44,738 nucleotides of DNA from Eubacteriaceae bacterium. Its GTDB lineage: Bacteria > Bacillota > Clostridia > Eubacteriales > Alkalibacteraceae. The notes beneath the pieces are model-generated. The model was not told the DNA's origin and made no database searches. It saw only the letters and a program-made list of their open reading frames with translations. The position numbers and the translations under genes are program-made. Of the stretch, positions 24,925-32,700 are shown piece after piece; positions within the stretch are counted from its first letter, which is position 1, and the number at the start of each line of letters is the position of its first letter. The stretch is from positions 1 through 44,738 of the forward strand of contig DMAW01000158.1 in assembly GCA_003446375.1 (NCBI GenBank). Reading direction: 5' to 3'.

Positions 24925-26013
24925 CTAGCATATAACGTGATAGCATCCTCTATCTTTGGAAACAAGTTTTTTAATTTCCATTTTTGTAAGAATATAGCTG
25001 ACTTCAGGAGATGTCAGTCCTGATTTGACAATTATCATGTCAGGCGTATTATACCCCTTTTCTACAAGATCAAAAAGAAGTTTTTCGTCTTTAGATAAAT
25101 TTTTCTGTATATTTGGGGTTTTGACGCTAGAAAATTCCATCATGGGAAATATATCTTCAATTATATCCATAGTATGCAATACCAGCTTGGCACCATCTTT
25201 AATTAAAAGATTAGTCCCCTTGCTGTTTCTGTTATTCATATCTCCAGGCAAAGCATACACTTCTCTTCCTTGTTCAATTGCAAACCTGGCTGTTATCAGC
25301 GATCCACTTTTGGGAGCCGCTTCTGCAACCAATACTCCCAGCGACATTCCGCTGATAATCCTGTTTCTTCTTGGAAAATGCAGCGGCAATGGAGCCGCTC
25401 CTAGCTTATATTCGCTAAAAACTCCTCCTCCGTTATCTAATATTTCATTATATAAAGACCTGTTCTCAGGAGGATAGCATCTATCGACTCCGCACCCGAG
25501 CACAGCAACTGTTTTACCTCTTCCTTTTAGAGCTCCCTCATGGGCTTTTGTGTCTACTCCATTTGCTAGCCCGCTTATTATAGTTATGCCGCATAAAGAA
25601 AGCCCTTTCGATATTTCAAATGTGTTTTTCAGCCCGTTTACCGTAGCTTTTCTTGAACCCACGACTGCCAAAGCATTGTCAAACATATCCCTGCTGCACT
25701 CTCCTCTATAATGAAGAGCAAAAGGTGGATGGACAGTTTCTAAAAGATTTTTGGGGTAATCCTCATCATAAATAGTAACCGTTTTGATATTGCCCTTTTC
25801 GAGGCTCGCTGCATAAGCTTCTAAATTCAATTCCTTGTGCTTTACAAGCTTTTTTACTGTATTTTCATCTATTTCTCCGCACTCCATTAAATCATTTTTT
25901 GTAGCGCAGTAAACTTTTTTAAATCCGCCAAAATATTCTATAAGAGCGTGCAGCTTTGACATTGGAATATCTTTTATAGTGTTCATCCATATGATGTATA
26001 TTCTTTCATTCAT
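24925..26013 (-). CDS. dprA: DNA-processing protein DprA
   Basis: DprA (Smf) protects incoming single-stranded DNA and loads RecA during natural transformation; homologues also occur in species not known to be competent. The 362-residue protein has an N-terminal SAM-like region and a Rossmann-like core with VVGSRKAT at 118-124, SGLANGVDTKAH at 147-158 and FPRRNRIISG at 213-222. A small C-terminal winged-helix domain (DMIIVKSGLTSPEVSYILTKM) completes it. It diverges from yifB, another gene of the ComM/YifB family tied to transformation, across an 85-base gap. Confidence 0.95.
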   Translation of the reverse strand: MNERIYIIWMNTIKDIPMSKLHALIEYFGGFKKVYCATKNDLMECGEIDENTVKKLVKHKELNLEAYAASLEKGNIKTVTIYDEDYPKNLLETVHPPFALHYRGECSRDMFDNALAVVGSRKATVNGLKNTFEISKGLSLCGITIISGLANGVDTKAHEGALKGRGKTVAVLGCGVDRCYPPENRSLYNEILDNGGGVFSEYKLGAAPLPLHFPRRNRIISGMSLGVLVAEAAPKSGSLITARFAIEQGREVYALPGDMNNRNSKGTNLLIKDGAKLVLHTMDIIEDIFPMMEFSSVKTPNIQKNLSKDEKLLFDLVEKGYNTPDMIIVKSGLTSPEVSYILTKMEIKKLVSKDRGCYHVIC

Positions 26014-26047
26014 ATTTTCACATCCATTTTATTATTTATTTTGTTAT

Positions 26048-26056
26048 ATTATAGCA
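26048..26056 (-). promoter_or_regulatory. Extended -10 promoter of dprA
   Basis: On the minus strand TGCTATAAT is a perfect extended -10 (hexamer at 26048-26053). The -35 region 17 bases upstream (TATCGA) is a poor match, which is common for extended -10 promoters. Confidence 0.5.
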
Positions 26057-26074
26057 TAAATGTTATCTGTTCGA

Positions 26075-26080
26075 TATAAT
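26075..26080 (+). promoter_or_regulatory. Probable -10 element of yifB
   Basis: A perfect TATAAT lies 18 bases before the yifB start codon in the divergent dprA-yifB gap. No good -35 is present at 16-18 bases, so the promoter is tentative or needs an activator. The two divergent -10 elements are only 21 bases apart, so the promoters probably interfere. Confidence 0.4.
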
Positions 26081-26098
26081 AGATTATGAGGTGATGAA

Positions 26099-27637
26099 AT
26101 GATATCAGAAATTTACAGTTGCTCAGTGTTAGGAATAGACGGTTTAATAGTACAAGTGGAAGTAGATATATCTAACGGCCTGCCCTCATACGCCTTGGTA
26201 GGCCTTCCCGATACCGCGGTAAAGGAATCAAAAGAAAGGGTTTTCTCATCTATAAAAAACAATGGCTTCAAATACCCAATGAAGAGGATAACTATCAATC
26301 TGGCTCCTGCAGATATTAAAAAAGAAGGACCCTGGTACGACCTTCCCATTGCTATGGGAATACTGGCTGCCAGTGAAGAGGTTGTTCCTGAGGTAGACTT
26401 AAAAAGGACAATTTTCATCGGGGAGCTTTCTCTTAAAGGCGAAATCCGACCTGTCAGAGGTATACTGCCCATGATATTGGAGGCCAAGGAGAAAGGCTTT
26501 CATTCAGCTGTTATCCCATGGGACAATGCCAGGGAAGCTTCTCTGGTGGAGGGCATACGGATTTATCCCGCCAAGCATTTGATGGAAACTATAGAACATG
26601 TTTGCGGCTTGAGAGAAATCAGCTCTTACTCATCTAACCTTATGGATCTTTTAGAAAAAAACGCCGAATTCAGCTTTGACTTTTCCGATGTAAAGGGACA
26701 AGATCATGTAAAAAGAGCCATGGAAGTTGCAGCTGCAGGTTATCACAACATCATTATGATTGGACCTCCAGGTTCCGGAAAAACTATGCTAGCGAGGCGT
26801 TTTCCGTCTATCCTGCCTCCTTTATCCCCTGGCGAAGCATTAGAAGCAACCAAAATATACAGCATATCAGGGATGCTCAAAGGAAAATCATTGATAACAG
26901 AACGTCCATTCAGAAGCCCTCATCATACAATCTCAAAAATAAGTCTAATAGGCGGAGGCCAAGTACCAAAGCCCGGAGAAGTTTCTCTAGCGCATCTCGG
27001 AGTCTTGTTCTTAGATGAAATGCCCGAATTTCAAAAATCTGCACTGGAGGTTTTAAGACAACCCATGGAAGACAAATTTGTAAATATTTCAAGAGTCAAC
27101 GCCACTCTTACATATCCGGCTTCTTTTTTGCTTGTAAGTTCAATTAATCCCTGTCCCTGCGGCTATTATGGTGATGATTCCCATAACTGCCAGTGCTCTC
27201 CGCGTCAGATTAAAAACTACCTTAATAAAATAAGCGGGCCGCTTCTGGACAGGATAGATATACATATAGAAGTAAACAGAACTGCTTATGATGATTTAGA
27301 AAACGAATTGGTTGAAGAAAGTTCTGCATCCATAAAAAAAAGAGTAAATGGTGCTAGAGATATTCAAATAGACAGATATAAAAACGACAAAATATTTTTT
27401 AATTCCCAACTTGGTGCCGCTCAAATAAAAAAATATTGCCAAATGGATAAAGAGGCAACATCCCTTTTAAAAGATGCCTTTGAAACCATGAATCTAAGTG
27501 CTAGAGCTTATCACCGAATAATAAAGCTAGCAAGAACCATCGCAGACTTAGATGGCAAAGAAACCATAAACGGAATCCATATAGGAGAAGCTATTCAATA
27601 TAGAAGTCTCGACAGGAAGTATTGGGAAGTTTTTTAA
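26099..27637 (+). CDS. YifB/ComM-family Mg-chelatase-like AAA+ ATPase
   Basis: The 512-residue protein belongs to the YifB/ComM family. Vibrio and Haemophilus ComM is a branch-migration helicase that aids integration of transforming DNA. An N-terminal Lon-type S5 fold (about 1-165, with GLPDTAVKESKERV) is followed by an Mg-chelatase-type AAA+ module with Walker A GPPGSGKT at 222-229 and Walker B VLFLDEMPEF at about 302-311. A CPCGYYGDDSHNCQC cysteine cluster and the C-terminal YHRIIKLARTIADL domain are typical. GAGGTGATGAA precedes the ATG. It is the only complete plus-strand gene in the window, and its pairing with dprA suggests a DNA-uptake or recombination role. Confidence 0.95.
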   Translation: MISEIYSCSVLGIDGLIVQVEVDISNGLPSYALVGLPDTAVKESKERVFSSIKNNGFKYPMKRITINLAPADIKKEGPWYDLPIAMGILAASEEVVPEVDLKRTIFIGELSLKGEIRPVRGILPMILEAKEKGFHSAVIPWDNAREASLVEGIRIYPAKHLMETIEHVCGLREISSYSSNLMDLLEKNAEFSFDFSDVKGQDHVKRAMEVAAAGYHNIIMIGPPGSGKTMLARRFPSILPPLSPGEALEATKIYSISGMLKGKSLITERPFRSPHHTISKISLIGGGQVPKPGEVSLAHLGVLFLDEMPEFQKSALEVLRQPMEDKFVNISRVNATLTYPASFLLVSSINPCPCGYYGDDSHNCQCSPRQIKNYLNKISGPLLDRIDIHIEVNRTAYDDLENELVEESSASIKKRVNGARDIQIDRYKNDKIFFNSQLGAAQIKKYCQMDKEATSLLKDAFETMNLSARAYHRIIKLARTIADLDGKETINGIHIGEAIQYRSLDRKYWEVF

Positions 27638-27639
27638 AA

Positions 27640-27673
27640 AAAGAGAGGGGCTAAAATACAAGCCTCTCTCTTT
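27640..27673. terminator. Bidirectional terminator between yifB and the 47-codon gene
   Basis: AAGAGAGGGGCT and AGCCTCTCTCTT pair over 12 bases (one wobble or mismatch) around AAAATACA. On the minus strand it is followed by a run of seven T residues, ideal for ending the lepB-yraN unit. On the plus strand only TTTAAG follows, so termination of yifB is weaker. Confidence 0.8.
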
Positions 27674-27678
27674 AAGTG

Positions 27679-27822
27679 CTATCTATTTTTCTTCAAGTAC
27701 AGTTCCAAGGCTTCAATGCCTAGCCTCAAAGCCTTTATTACCAAATAAGTTACGTATATTCCAACAACTATAGTTGCCAACCATAACAACACAAAAATTT
27801 GTGAAGCTCCTGCATTAATCAT
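27679..27822 (-). CDS. 47-residue membrane peptide, unknown function
   Basis: This short open frame is easily missed. It runs from an ATG at 27822 with a GGGAGG site 10 bases upstream to a TAG at 27679, directly before a terminator. The product starts MINAGASQIFVLLWLATIVV and has one clear membrane span (about residues 9-29). It ends with an amphipathic basic tail, IKALRLGIEALELYLKKNR. A TTG two codons upstream is an alternative start with a shorter spacing. It lies 26 bases after yraN, so it is the last gene of that operon. I do not recognise a family; the ribosome site and terminator make it likely to be real. Confidence 0.65.
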   Translation of the reverse strand: MINAGASQIFVLLWLATIVVGIYVTYLVIKALRLGIEALELYLKKNR

Positions 27823-27848
27823 AATCAATGTACCTCCCTGTTGCCTTT

Positions 27849-28202
27849 TTACCAGTTTACTCCGAACGCATTTTTAATATGATTTATTTTATCGGAAAGA
27901 ATTTCAATGACGTCAAAACGATAATTCCCGTTGAAATCATCATTTTCCACTAAATAGAACATGGCTGTCTTTATGATGTGTCTCTTCTTAGACTTGGAGA
28001 TAGCCTCCCCTGGATTTCCGTATTTAGTTGTGCTTCTGGTTTTGACCTCTACAAAAACTACATCTTCTTCTTTAGATGCTATGATATCAATTTCGCCTGC
28101 CTTTGACCTATAGTTTGTCTTTAATATTCTGTATTTTTTGCTTATTAAGTACTCTACCGCAACACTCTCTCCCATCGCTCCTTTATCACGATTATAGCTC
28201 AT
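27849..28202 (-). CDS. YraN/UPF0102-family endonuclease-like protein
   Basis: The 117-residue protein is a member of the YraN (UPF0102) family with a restriction-endonuclease-like fold. Visible are MGESVAVEYLISKKYRILKTNYRSKAGEIDII and VFVEVKTRS: the Glu of GEIDII, the Asp, and the ExK of VEVKTR are the PD-(D/E)xK residues. The biological role is poorly known; the gene almost always follows rnhB, as here. The start at 28202 has GGAGG 5 bases upstream; the frame stays open a further 48 bases into rnhB but that extension is not needed. Confidence 0.92.
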   Translation of the reverse strand: MSYNRDKGAMGESVAVEYLISKKYRILKTNYRSKAGEIDIIASKEEDVVFVEVKTRSTTKYGNPGEAISKSKKRHIIKTAMFYLVENDDFNGNYRFDVIEILSDKINHIKNAFGVNW

Positions 28203-28231
28203 AGTACCTCCAAATTGATTTGGCTTTGAAT

Positions 28232-29005
28232 TTAAATGAAGTTTTTGCAAAATGATCTCCTGTGTATGGGTGATAACCCATATCTTTTTATAGCCTCGAT
28301 ATGATCTTTTGTCCCATAACCTTTATTGCTCAAAAAATTATATTCAGGATATTTTTCATGTAAATCTGCCATGATGTCATCTCTTACAACTTTTGCGACA
28401 ATACTAGCTGCAGCAATTGAATAACATTTTTCATCACCTTTTATTATGGACATTTGTCGTATATCTAACTCTTCCAATGCCACTGCATCGATTAGTACCA
28501 TCTGCGGCTTTACGCTTAGCTGTTCGAGTGCAAGGCGCATGCTTTTTTTGGTAGCATTAAGTATATTTACATCATCGATAGTTTCAGGTGAGACCACTCC
28601 TACCGAAAGGGAAACAGCTTTTTTCTTTAGTTGCTCAAATAAATACTTTCGTTTTTCTTCCGATATTTTTTTTGAATCATTTATGTGCAAAAGGTCACAT
28701 TCAGGCGGCAATATAATCGCACAGCTGACAACAGGTCCGGCAAGGGGACCCCTTCCGACTTCGTCTATTCCTGCGATTATTTCTATCCCATCATCCCTAT
28801 AGCGCTCCTCTATTTTTTTCATCTCATTAATTCGGCTTCGTTCCAAAGCCATATTTGCAAGTTTTCTCTCTAGAGCTTTTCCTATGTTCCGGGCGCCTTT
28901 TCTCTGATCGTCCTTAAGAAAATCTGCTGCTTCTGCCCAACGTGTTTCATCAAGAGCCTCTACAGTTTTTTTTATATCTGCCATCGGCATATTTAAAAAA
29001 TTCAT
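28232..29005 (-). CDS. rnhB: Ribonuclease HII
   Basis: RNase HII removes ribonucleotides from DNA and RNA from RNA-DNA hybrids. The 257-residue protein has the first catalytic motif AGIDEVGRGPLAGPVV, then DSKKISEEKR, DAVALEELDIRQ, and AAASIVAKVVRD with the later catalytic Asp residues. The roughly 70-residue N-terminal extension before the catalytic domain, with a MADIKKTVEAL-like start, is typical of Firmicutes. The start at 29005 has GGAGTG 6 bases upstream and begins 4 bases after rbgA. It sits in the conserved order rplS-lepB-rbgA-rnhB-yraN. Confidence 0.96.
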   Translation of the reverse strand: MNFLNMPMADIKKTVEALDETRWAEAADFLKDDQRKGARNIGKALERKLANMALERSRINEMKKIEERYRDDGIEIIAGIDEVGRGPLAGPVVSCAIILPPECDLLHINDSKKISEEKRKYLFEQLKKKAVSLSVGVVSPETIDDVNILNATKKSMRLALEQLSVKPQMVLIDAVALEELDIRQMSIIKGDEKCYSIAAASIVAKVVRDDIMADLHEKYPEYNFLSNKGYGTKDHIEAIKRYGLSPIHRRSFCKNFI

Positions 29006-29009
29006 TTTA

Positions 29010-29861
29010 TCACTCCATTGGCCATTCAAAAGACACCTTCCCAAACGTGGTCTTTTTTATCTCATCCATTATCATTTCAGATACTCTTGGGTAGTCGATC
29101 TCACCGCCACGGGCTATTAATTTTCTCTTTAGAGCTATCGTCTCCATTATTTCAAGTTCTGTGGATTCTTCATCGAAATCTATTTTATATCTGTCTTGCA
29201 GTTTTTCTGGATAAGCTGTCTTAAGGTATCCGATCAGTTTCAGTGCAGCTTCTTCCCTGTCGTATATGGTTTCTTTTATGGATCCTATCCATGCAAGTTT
29301 TAAACCTATGGCTTCATCGTCAAACTTCGGCCATAAAATCCCGGGCGTATCCAGCAATAAAATATCATTGCTGACCTTTATCCATTGGTTTGACTTTGTA
29401 ACACCAGGGATATTCCCCGTCTTTGCAGATGATTTTCCGCTTATCGTATTAATCAAAGTTGACTTTCCAACGTTAGGTATGCCTAAAATCAGGCATTTTA
29501 TCTGTCTATTCATTCGCCCTTTCTTTTTATCTCTCTCAATGACTGGCTTCATGACCTGTTTTATGGTCACTATGAGTTCTTTGATGCCTTTTCCCTTAAG
29601 GCAATCAACAAAGACATAAGGCTGTCCTGCGGCCTTATAGTGCTGCTCCCATAGTTTGTTGATTTCAGGGTCAGCAAGATCTGTTTTATTCAAGACTACT
29701 ATTTTCTTCTTTCCGCCTATAAGTCCGTCCACCTCGGGATTTCTGCTGCTTGATGGAATCCTAGCGTCTACCAGCTCTATTACTATATCTATTAATTTTA
29801 AATTTTCACCAATTTGCCTTTTGGCTTTGGCCATATGCCCCGGATACCATTGTATATCCAT
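29010..29861 (-). CDS. rbgA: Ribosome biogenesis GTPase RbgA (YlqF)
   Basis: RbgA is a circularly permuted GTPase needed for a late step of 50S assembly, incorporation of L16 and neighbours. The permuted order is visible: G4 NKTD at residues 58-61 comes before G1 GIPNVGKS at 127-134 and G3 DTPG at 171-174. The N-terminus, MDIQWYPGHMAKAKR, is the family hallmark. The 283-residue length is normal, with a C-terminal ANTAR-like helical region. It lies 8 bases after lepB and 4 before rnhB. Confidence 0.97.
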   Translation of the reverse strand: MDIQWYPGHMAKAKRQIGENLKLIDIVIELVDARIPSSSRNPEVDGLIGGKKKIVVLNKTDLADPEINKLWEQHYKAAGQPYVFVDCLKGKGIKELIVTIKQVMKPVIERDKKKGRMNRQIKCLILGIPNVGKSTLINTISGKSSAKTGNIPGVTKSNQWIKVSNDILLLDTPGILWPKFDDEAIGLKLAWIGSIKETIYDREEAALKLIGYLKTAYPEKLQDRYKIDFDEESTELEIMETIALKRKLIARGGEIDYPRVSEMIMDEIKKTTFGKVSFEWPME

Positions 29862-29869
29862 ATTACCAC

Positions 29870-30415
29870 CTACTCTATTCTACCAATTTCTTCAAAAGGA
29901 TAAATTCTAAAATATACTTTTCCCACTATGTCATCTGCCTTTACAAACCCCACATCCGCATAACGGCTGTCCCTGCTATTATCTCTATTGTCGCCTAAAA
30001 CGAAGTAAGTCCCATCGGGCACTGTTGTTTCAGGATAATCCGGAACAATCGATCCATCGATATAATTTTCTTCAACAGCTATTTTATTAACGTAAAGCAC
30101 GCTGTCTTTTATTTCAACAGTATCACCGCCTACAGCTACGATTCTCTTTACGTATTCTACATCGTCAGAGTAATGCATTATTATAACGTCCTTATAAGTT
30201 GGATCATTAAAATAATATTGCGGTTTCGTAACTATAAGCCTGTCTCCGTCATTCAACGTAGGATTCATGGAACTTCCTTCGACTAATACAAACTCAAATA
30301 CGAAGAATTTTAATAGCAATGCGATGGCTATTGCAGCCAGCGCAGATTCAATCCATTCTCTTAAATCGCTTTTGCGCTTTTTTGTTCGGAGGGTTGATTC
30401 ACTGCTCATGCACAT
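29870..30415 (-). CDS. lepB: Type I signal peptidase
   Basis: This membrane-anchored protease removes signal peptides from exported proteins. The 181-residue protein has a short basic N-terminus, one membrane span (about residues 23-42), and the catalytic dyad Ser49 in EGSSMNPTL and Lys90 in EYVKRIVAVGGD. The conserved box GDNRDNSRDSR lies at 141-151. The single span and small size fit the Gram-positive SipS type. ATGs at 30415 and 30409 are both possible; AAGGA is better placed for the first. It follows the rplS terminator by 25 bases. Confidence 0.95.
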   Translation of the reverse strand: MCMSSESTLRTKKRKSDLREWIESALAAIAIALLLKFFVFEFVLVEGSSMNPTLNDGDRLIVTKPQYYFNDPTYKDVIIMHYSDDVEYVKRIVAVGGDTVEIKDSVLYVNKIAVEENYIDGSIVPDYPETTVPDGTYFVLGDNRDNSRDSRYADVGFVKADDIVGKVYFRIYPFEEIGRIE

Positions 30416-30440
30416 ACACTTCCTTAAGTTATTTCTCTAT

Positions 30441-30465
30441 AAAAAATGGGACTGTTGCCAGTCCC
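30441..30465 (-). terminator. Rho-independent terminator of rplS
   Basis: On the minus strand GGGACTG pairs perfectly with CAGTCCC around a GCAA tetraloop and is followed by ATTTTTT. It begins 6 bases after the rplS stop. Since lepB follows at once, some read-through is likely. Confidence 0.85.
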
Positions 30466-30471
30466 CGGTTG

Positions 30472-30813
30472 TTACATCTTTTCCTTGATTTTAGCTGCCT
30501 TGCCTATTCTGTCTCTTAAGTAGAACAATTTCGCTCTTCTTACCTTACCTTTTCTTGAAACCTCGATTTTATCGATTCTTGGAGAATGCAATGGGAATGT
30601 TCTCTCCACGCCGACTCCTGAAGAAATTTTTCTTACGGTAAAAGTCTCTCTGACTCCACCATTTTGTCTTTTCAATACTGTTCCTTCGAAAAGCTGGATT
30701 CTTTCTCTTTTGCCTTCCACGACCTTAACATATACTTTAAGGGTGTCTCCTACATTGAATTGAGGAATGTCGTTTTTCAGCTGCTCATTTTCAATTTCTC
30801 TTATTATGTTCAT
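30472..30813 (-). CDS. rplS: 50S ribosomal protein L19
   Basis: L19 lies at the interface of the 30S and 50S subunits. The 113-residue protein starts MNIIREIENEQLKNDIPQF and contains the conserved GDTLKVYVKVVEGKRERIQ, FEGTVLKRQNGG and FPLHSPRIDKIEV blocks. The frame stays open 69 bases upstream, through the leader RNA, but GGAAGGGGG precedes the ATG at 30813, which is the accepted start position for L19. It has its own promoter and terminator, so it is probably made in excess over trmD. Confidence 0.98.
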   Translation of the reverse strand: MNIIREIENEQLKNDIPQFNVGDTLKVYVKVVEGKRERIQLFEGTVLKRQNGGVRETFTVRKISSGVGVERTFPLHSPRIDKIEVSRKGKVRRAKLFYLRDRIGKAAKIKEKM

Positions 30814-30874
30814 GTCTTTACCCCCTTCCTTTCTGGACGTTCTTGCATCTAGCAGAGGACCGCCTGAGATAACA
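30814..30874 (-). ncRNA. Candidate L19 leader RNA
   Basis: The roughly 60-base 5' leader between the rplS promoter and start codon is not coding and is rich in short complementary segments, including CTGCTAGATGCAAGAACGTCC-like sequence near 30834-30856. An L19 leader motif that allows feedback by L19 is known before rplS in Firmicutes. Size and position fit, but I have not been able to test the covariance model. Confidence 0.45.
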
Positions 30875-30880
30875 GAATAC

Positions 30881-30909
30881 ATTATAGCATATTAATAATC
30901 AAATAACAA
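30881..30909 (-). promoter_or_regulatory. Sigma-A promoter of rplS
   Basis: On the minus strand TTGTTA (30904-30909) and a perfect extended -10, TGcTATAAT (hexamer at 30881-30886), are 17 bases apart. It begins directly after the trmD stop. Confidence 0.8.
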
Positions 30910-31608
30910 TCATTTGTCTTCTTTTTTATATATATCATATAAATCCGGCCTTTTGTCCTTTGTCTCCTGCTCTGACATCTTCAAGCGCCATTTAGCTATT
31001 TCCTTATGATTTCCGCTTGTAAGCACTTCCGGAACCTCCATATCTTCAAAAACTCTTGGTCTGGTGTATTGGGGAAACTCCAAGAGGTGCTTTGAAAAAC
31101 TTTCGTCAACGGAGCTTTCTTCGTTGCCTAAGACTCCTTCCAAGAGCCTTGAGACCGAATCTATCAAAATCATGGCGGGTATTTCTCCTCCTGTAGTTAT
31201 AAAGTCTCCTATAGAAATCTCCATATCAACATACTTGTCTAATACCCTCTGATCTACCCCTTCGTAATGGCCGCATATAAGTATCAAATCGTCACGATTT
31301 TCTGATAACCGCCTAGCTAAGTGCTGTTCGTATCTTACTCCCTTCGGAGTGAAATATATCACCTTTGCATCAGGACTCAGACTCTTCGCATGCTTTATTG
31401 CATCTGCTATAGGCTGTGGAGTCATAACCATTCCCGGTCCTCCTCCAAAAGGATAATCATCGGTCTTTTGGTGCTTATTTAAAGAAAATTCTCTGATGTT
31501 TAAAACAGTTGCTTTAATCAAATCTCTTTCCAAGGCTTTCTTAATTATGCTGCTTTCCAAAAAAGAAGTAAAAAATTCCGGAAATATAGTCAGTATTATA
31601 AATCTCAT
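30910..31608 (-). CDS. trmD: tRNA (guanine-37-N1)-methyltransferase
   Basis: TrmD methylates G37 of tRNAs reading CNN codons, preventing +1 frameshifts. The 232-residue protein has the SPOUT knot signatures YPFGGGPGMVM, LICGHYEGVDQRV and ISIGDFITTGGEIPA. It starts at an ATG at 31608 that overlaps the rimM stop (ATGA). The longer frame would start at a TTG 9 bases upstream and has no ribosome site. Translation is probably coupled to rimM, as in most bacteria. Confidence 0.97.
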   Translation of the reverse strand: MRFIILTIFPEFFTSFLESSIIKKALERDLIKATVLNIREFSLNKHQKTDDYPFGGGPGMVMTPQPIADAIKHAKSLSPDAKVIYFTPKGVRYEQHLARRLSENRDDLILICGHYEGVDQRVLDKYVDMEISIGDFITTGGEIPAMILIDSVSRLLEGVLGNEESSVDESFSKHLLEFPQYTRPRVFEDMEVPEVLTSGNHKEIAKWRLKMSEQETKDKRPDLYDIYKKEDK

Positions 31609-32117
31609 AAATCCCAAAGGCCTTCTGGTATCGACACATGCATCTTGCCTTCTTTAATGTCGATATCTCTTATATTTTCTTCAATCGCCGGTAGCATCAG
31701 CTCTTTATCGGCTGTATCTATTAAATATATGTCTGCCGCACCCGTCTGCAAAACGTCCTTTAATATACCTATTTTTTTATCTCCTTCAAATACTTCGATC
31801 CCCACCAAATCTACTATATAGTACCTTCCTTCCGGCAGTGGAGCAGCATCTTCTCTTCTGATTTTAATATATATGTCTTTAAGTCTGTCAGCTTCGTTTC
31901 TGTCTTTTATCTGTTCAAATGTGATGAGCACCATGTTCTTATGGTATCTTACGCCCTTAACTGTCAGATCTTTGTTTCCTTCTTTAGTATCAGCGATAAC
32001 CGTTTCTAAATCATCAAACCTATATATATCATCTGTTAGCGGCATCACTTTTGTCTCACCTTTTATTCCATGAGAAGCAACAATTTTGCCTATTACTAAA
32101 TAATCTTTATCACTCAA
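31605..32117 (-). CDS. rimM: Ribosome maturation factor RimM (probable TTG start)
   Basis: RimM binds S19 and helps form the head of the 30S subunit. The protein has an N-terminal RimM barrel (DYLVIGKIVASHGIKGETKV) and a C-terminal PRC-barrel (GRYYIVDLVGIEVFEGDKKIG). I place the start at a TTG at 32117, with AAGGCGG 8 bases before it; this gives 170 residues, the usual size. An ATG at 32141 is in frame but has no ribosome site and lies beside the hairpin at 32151-32178. The gene overlaps trmD by 4 bases. Confidence 0.93.
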   Translation of the reverse strand: MSDKDYLVIGKIVASHGIKGETKVMPLTDDIYRFDDLETVIADTKEGNKDLTVKGVRYHKNMVLITFEQIKDRNEADRLKDIYIKIRREDAAPLPEGRYYIVDLVGIEVFEGDKKIGILKDVLQTGAADIYLIDTADKELMLPAIEENIRDIDIKEGKMHVSIPEGLWDL

Positions 32118-32150
32118 GGTTTTCACCGCCTTGCATCGCATTTTAATCAA

Positions 32151-32178
32151 AGATAAGTCAGGATGCCCTGACTTATCT
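32151..32178 (-). promoter_or_regulatory. Perfect 12-bp hairpin between khpA and rimM
   Basis: AGATAAGTCAGG at 32151-32162 and CCTGACTTATCT at 32167-32178 are perfectly complementary with a 4-base loop, and touch the khpA stop codon. On the minus strand only TTTGATT follows, so it is a weak terminator at best; mRNA processing or stability control are alternatives. Confidence 0.7.
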
Positions 32179-32408
32179 TATTGGATAATTTCTAGAATTA
32201 CCCTTTTATTCTCTTTAGTCGCTGCTGCCTTTATAACAGTTCTGATAGCTTTTGCTATTCTTCCCTGCTTCCCAATTACCTTACCCATATCATCGGGAGA
32301 TACATGCAGCTCAAGAATGATGGTTTGGTCTTTCTTTATCTCAGCTACCTCAACCTTTTCAGGATGGTCAACTAAAGATTTCGCTAAAATTTCAACCAAT
32401 TCTTTCAA
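32178..32408 (-). CDS. khpA: KH-domain RNA-binding protein KhpA (TTG start)
   Basis: KhpA is a small RNA chaperone which, with KhpB/Jag, influences cell division and elongation in Gram-positive bacteria. The 76-residue product starts MKELVEILAKSLVDHPEKVEV and has the KH-loop VIGKQGRIAKAIRTVIKAAA. The start is a TTG at 32408: GGAGGTG lies exactly 6 bases upstream, while the in-frame GTG at 32417 lies inside that ribosome site and cannot use it. The chosen start gives the family's normal N-terminus. It sits between rpsP and rimM, as in Bacillus. Confidence 0.94.
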   Translation of the reverse strand: MKELVEILAKSLVDHPEKVEVAEIKKDQTIILELHVSPDDMGKVIGKQGRIAKAIRTVIKAAATKENKRVILEIIQ

Positions 32409-32434
32409 AAAAGACACCTCCGGGAATCTATCTA

Positions 32435-32680
32435 TTACTTGATAATTCCATTTTTCTTGAACAAGGCCTTGACGGTGTCAGACGGTTGTGCGCCGTTTTC
32501 CAACCATTTTTTAGCTTTTTCACCTTCTACTTTAAACTCAACAGGCTCAGTAAGTGGATTGAAATATCCGATTTCTTCGATGAATTTGCCATCTCTTGGA
32601 GATCTTGAGTCTGCAACTACGATTCTATAAAAGGGTTTTTTCTTAGCACCTATTCTTTTTAATCTGATTTTAACTGCCAT
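32435..32680 (-). CDS. rpsP: 30S ribosomal protein S16
   Basis: S16 is an early assembly protein of the 30S body. The 81-residue protein starts MAVKIRLKRIGAKKKPFYRIVVADSRSPRDG and ends in VKALFKKNGIIK, with FIEEIGYFNPL in between; all are conserved. AAGGAGGTG precedes the ATG. It lies 20 bases after ffh and leads the conserved order rpsP-khpA-rimM-trmD-rplS. Confidence 0.98.
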   Translation of the reverse strand: MAVKIRLKRIGAKKKPFYRIVVADSRSPRDGKFIEEIGYFNPLTEPVEFKVEGEKAKKWLENGAQPSDTVKALFKKNGIIK

Positions 32681-32700
32681 TTTTTCACCTCCTTAAAAGT

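Noticed and set aside
24900..24930. Inverted-repeat-like CTAG segments at the end of dprA
   Set aside because: The arms do not pair over more than a few bases and no T run follows, so I do not call a terminator.
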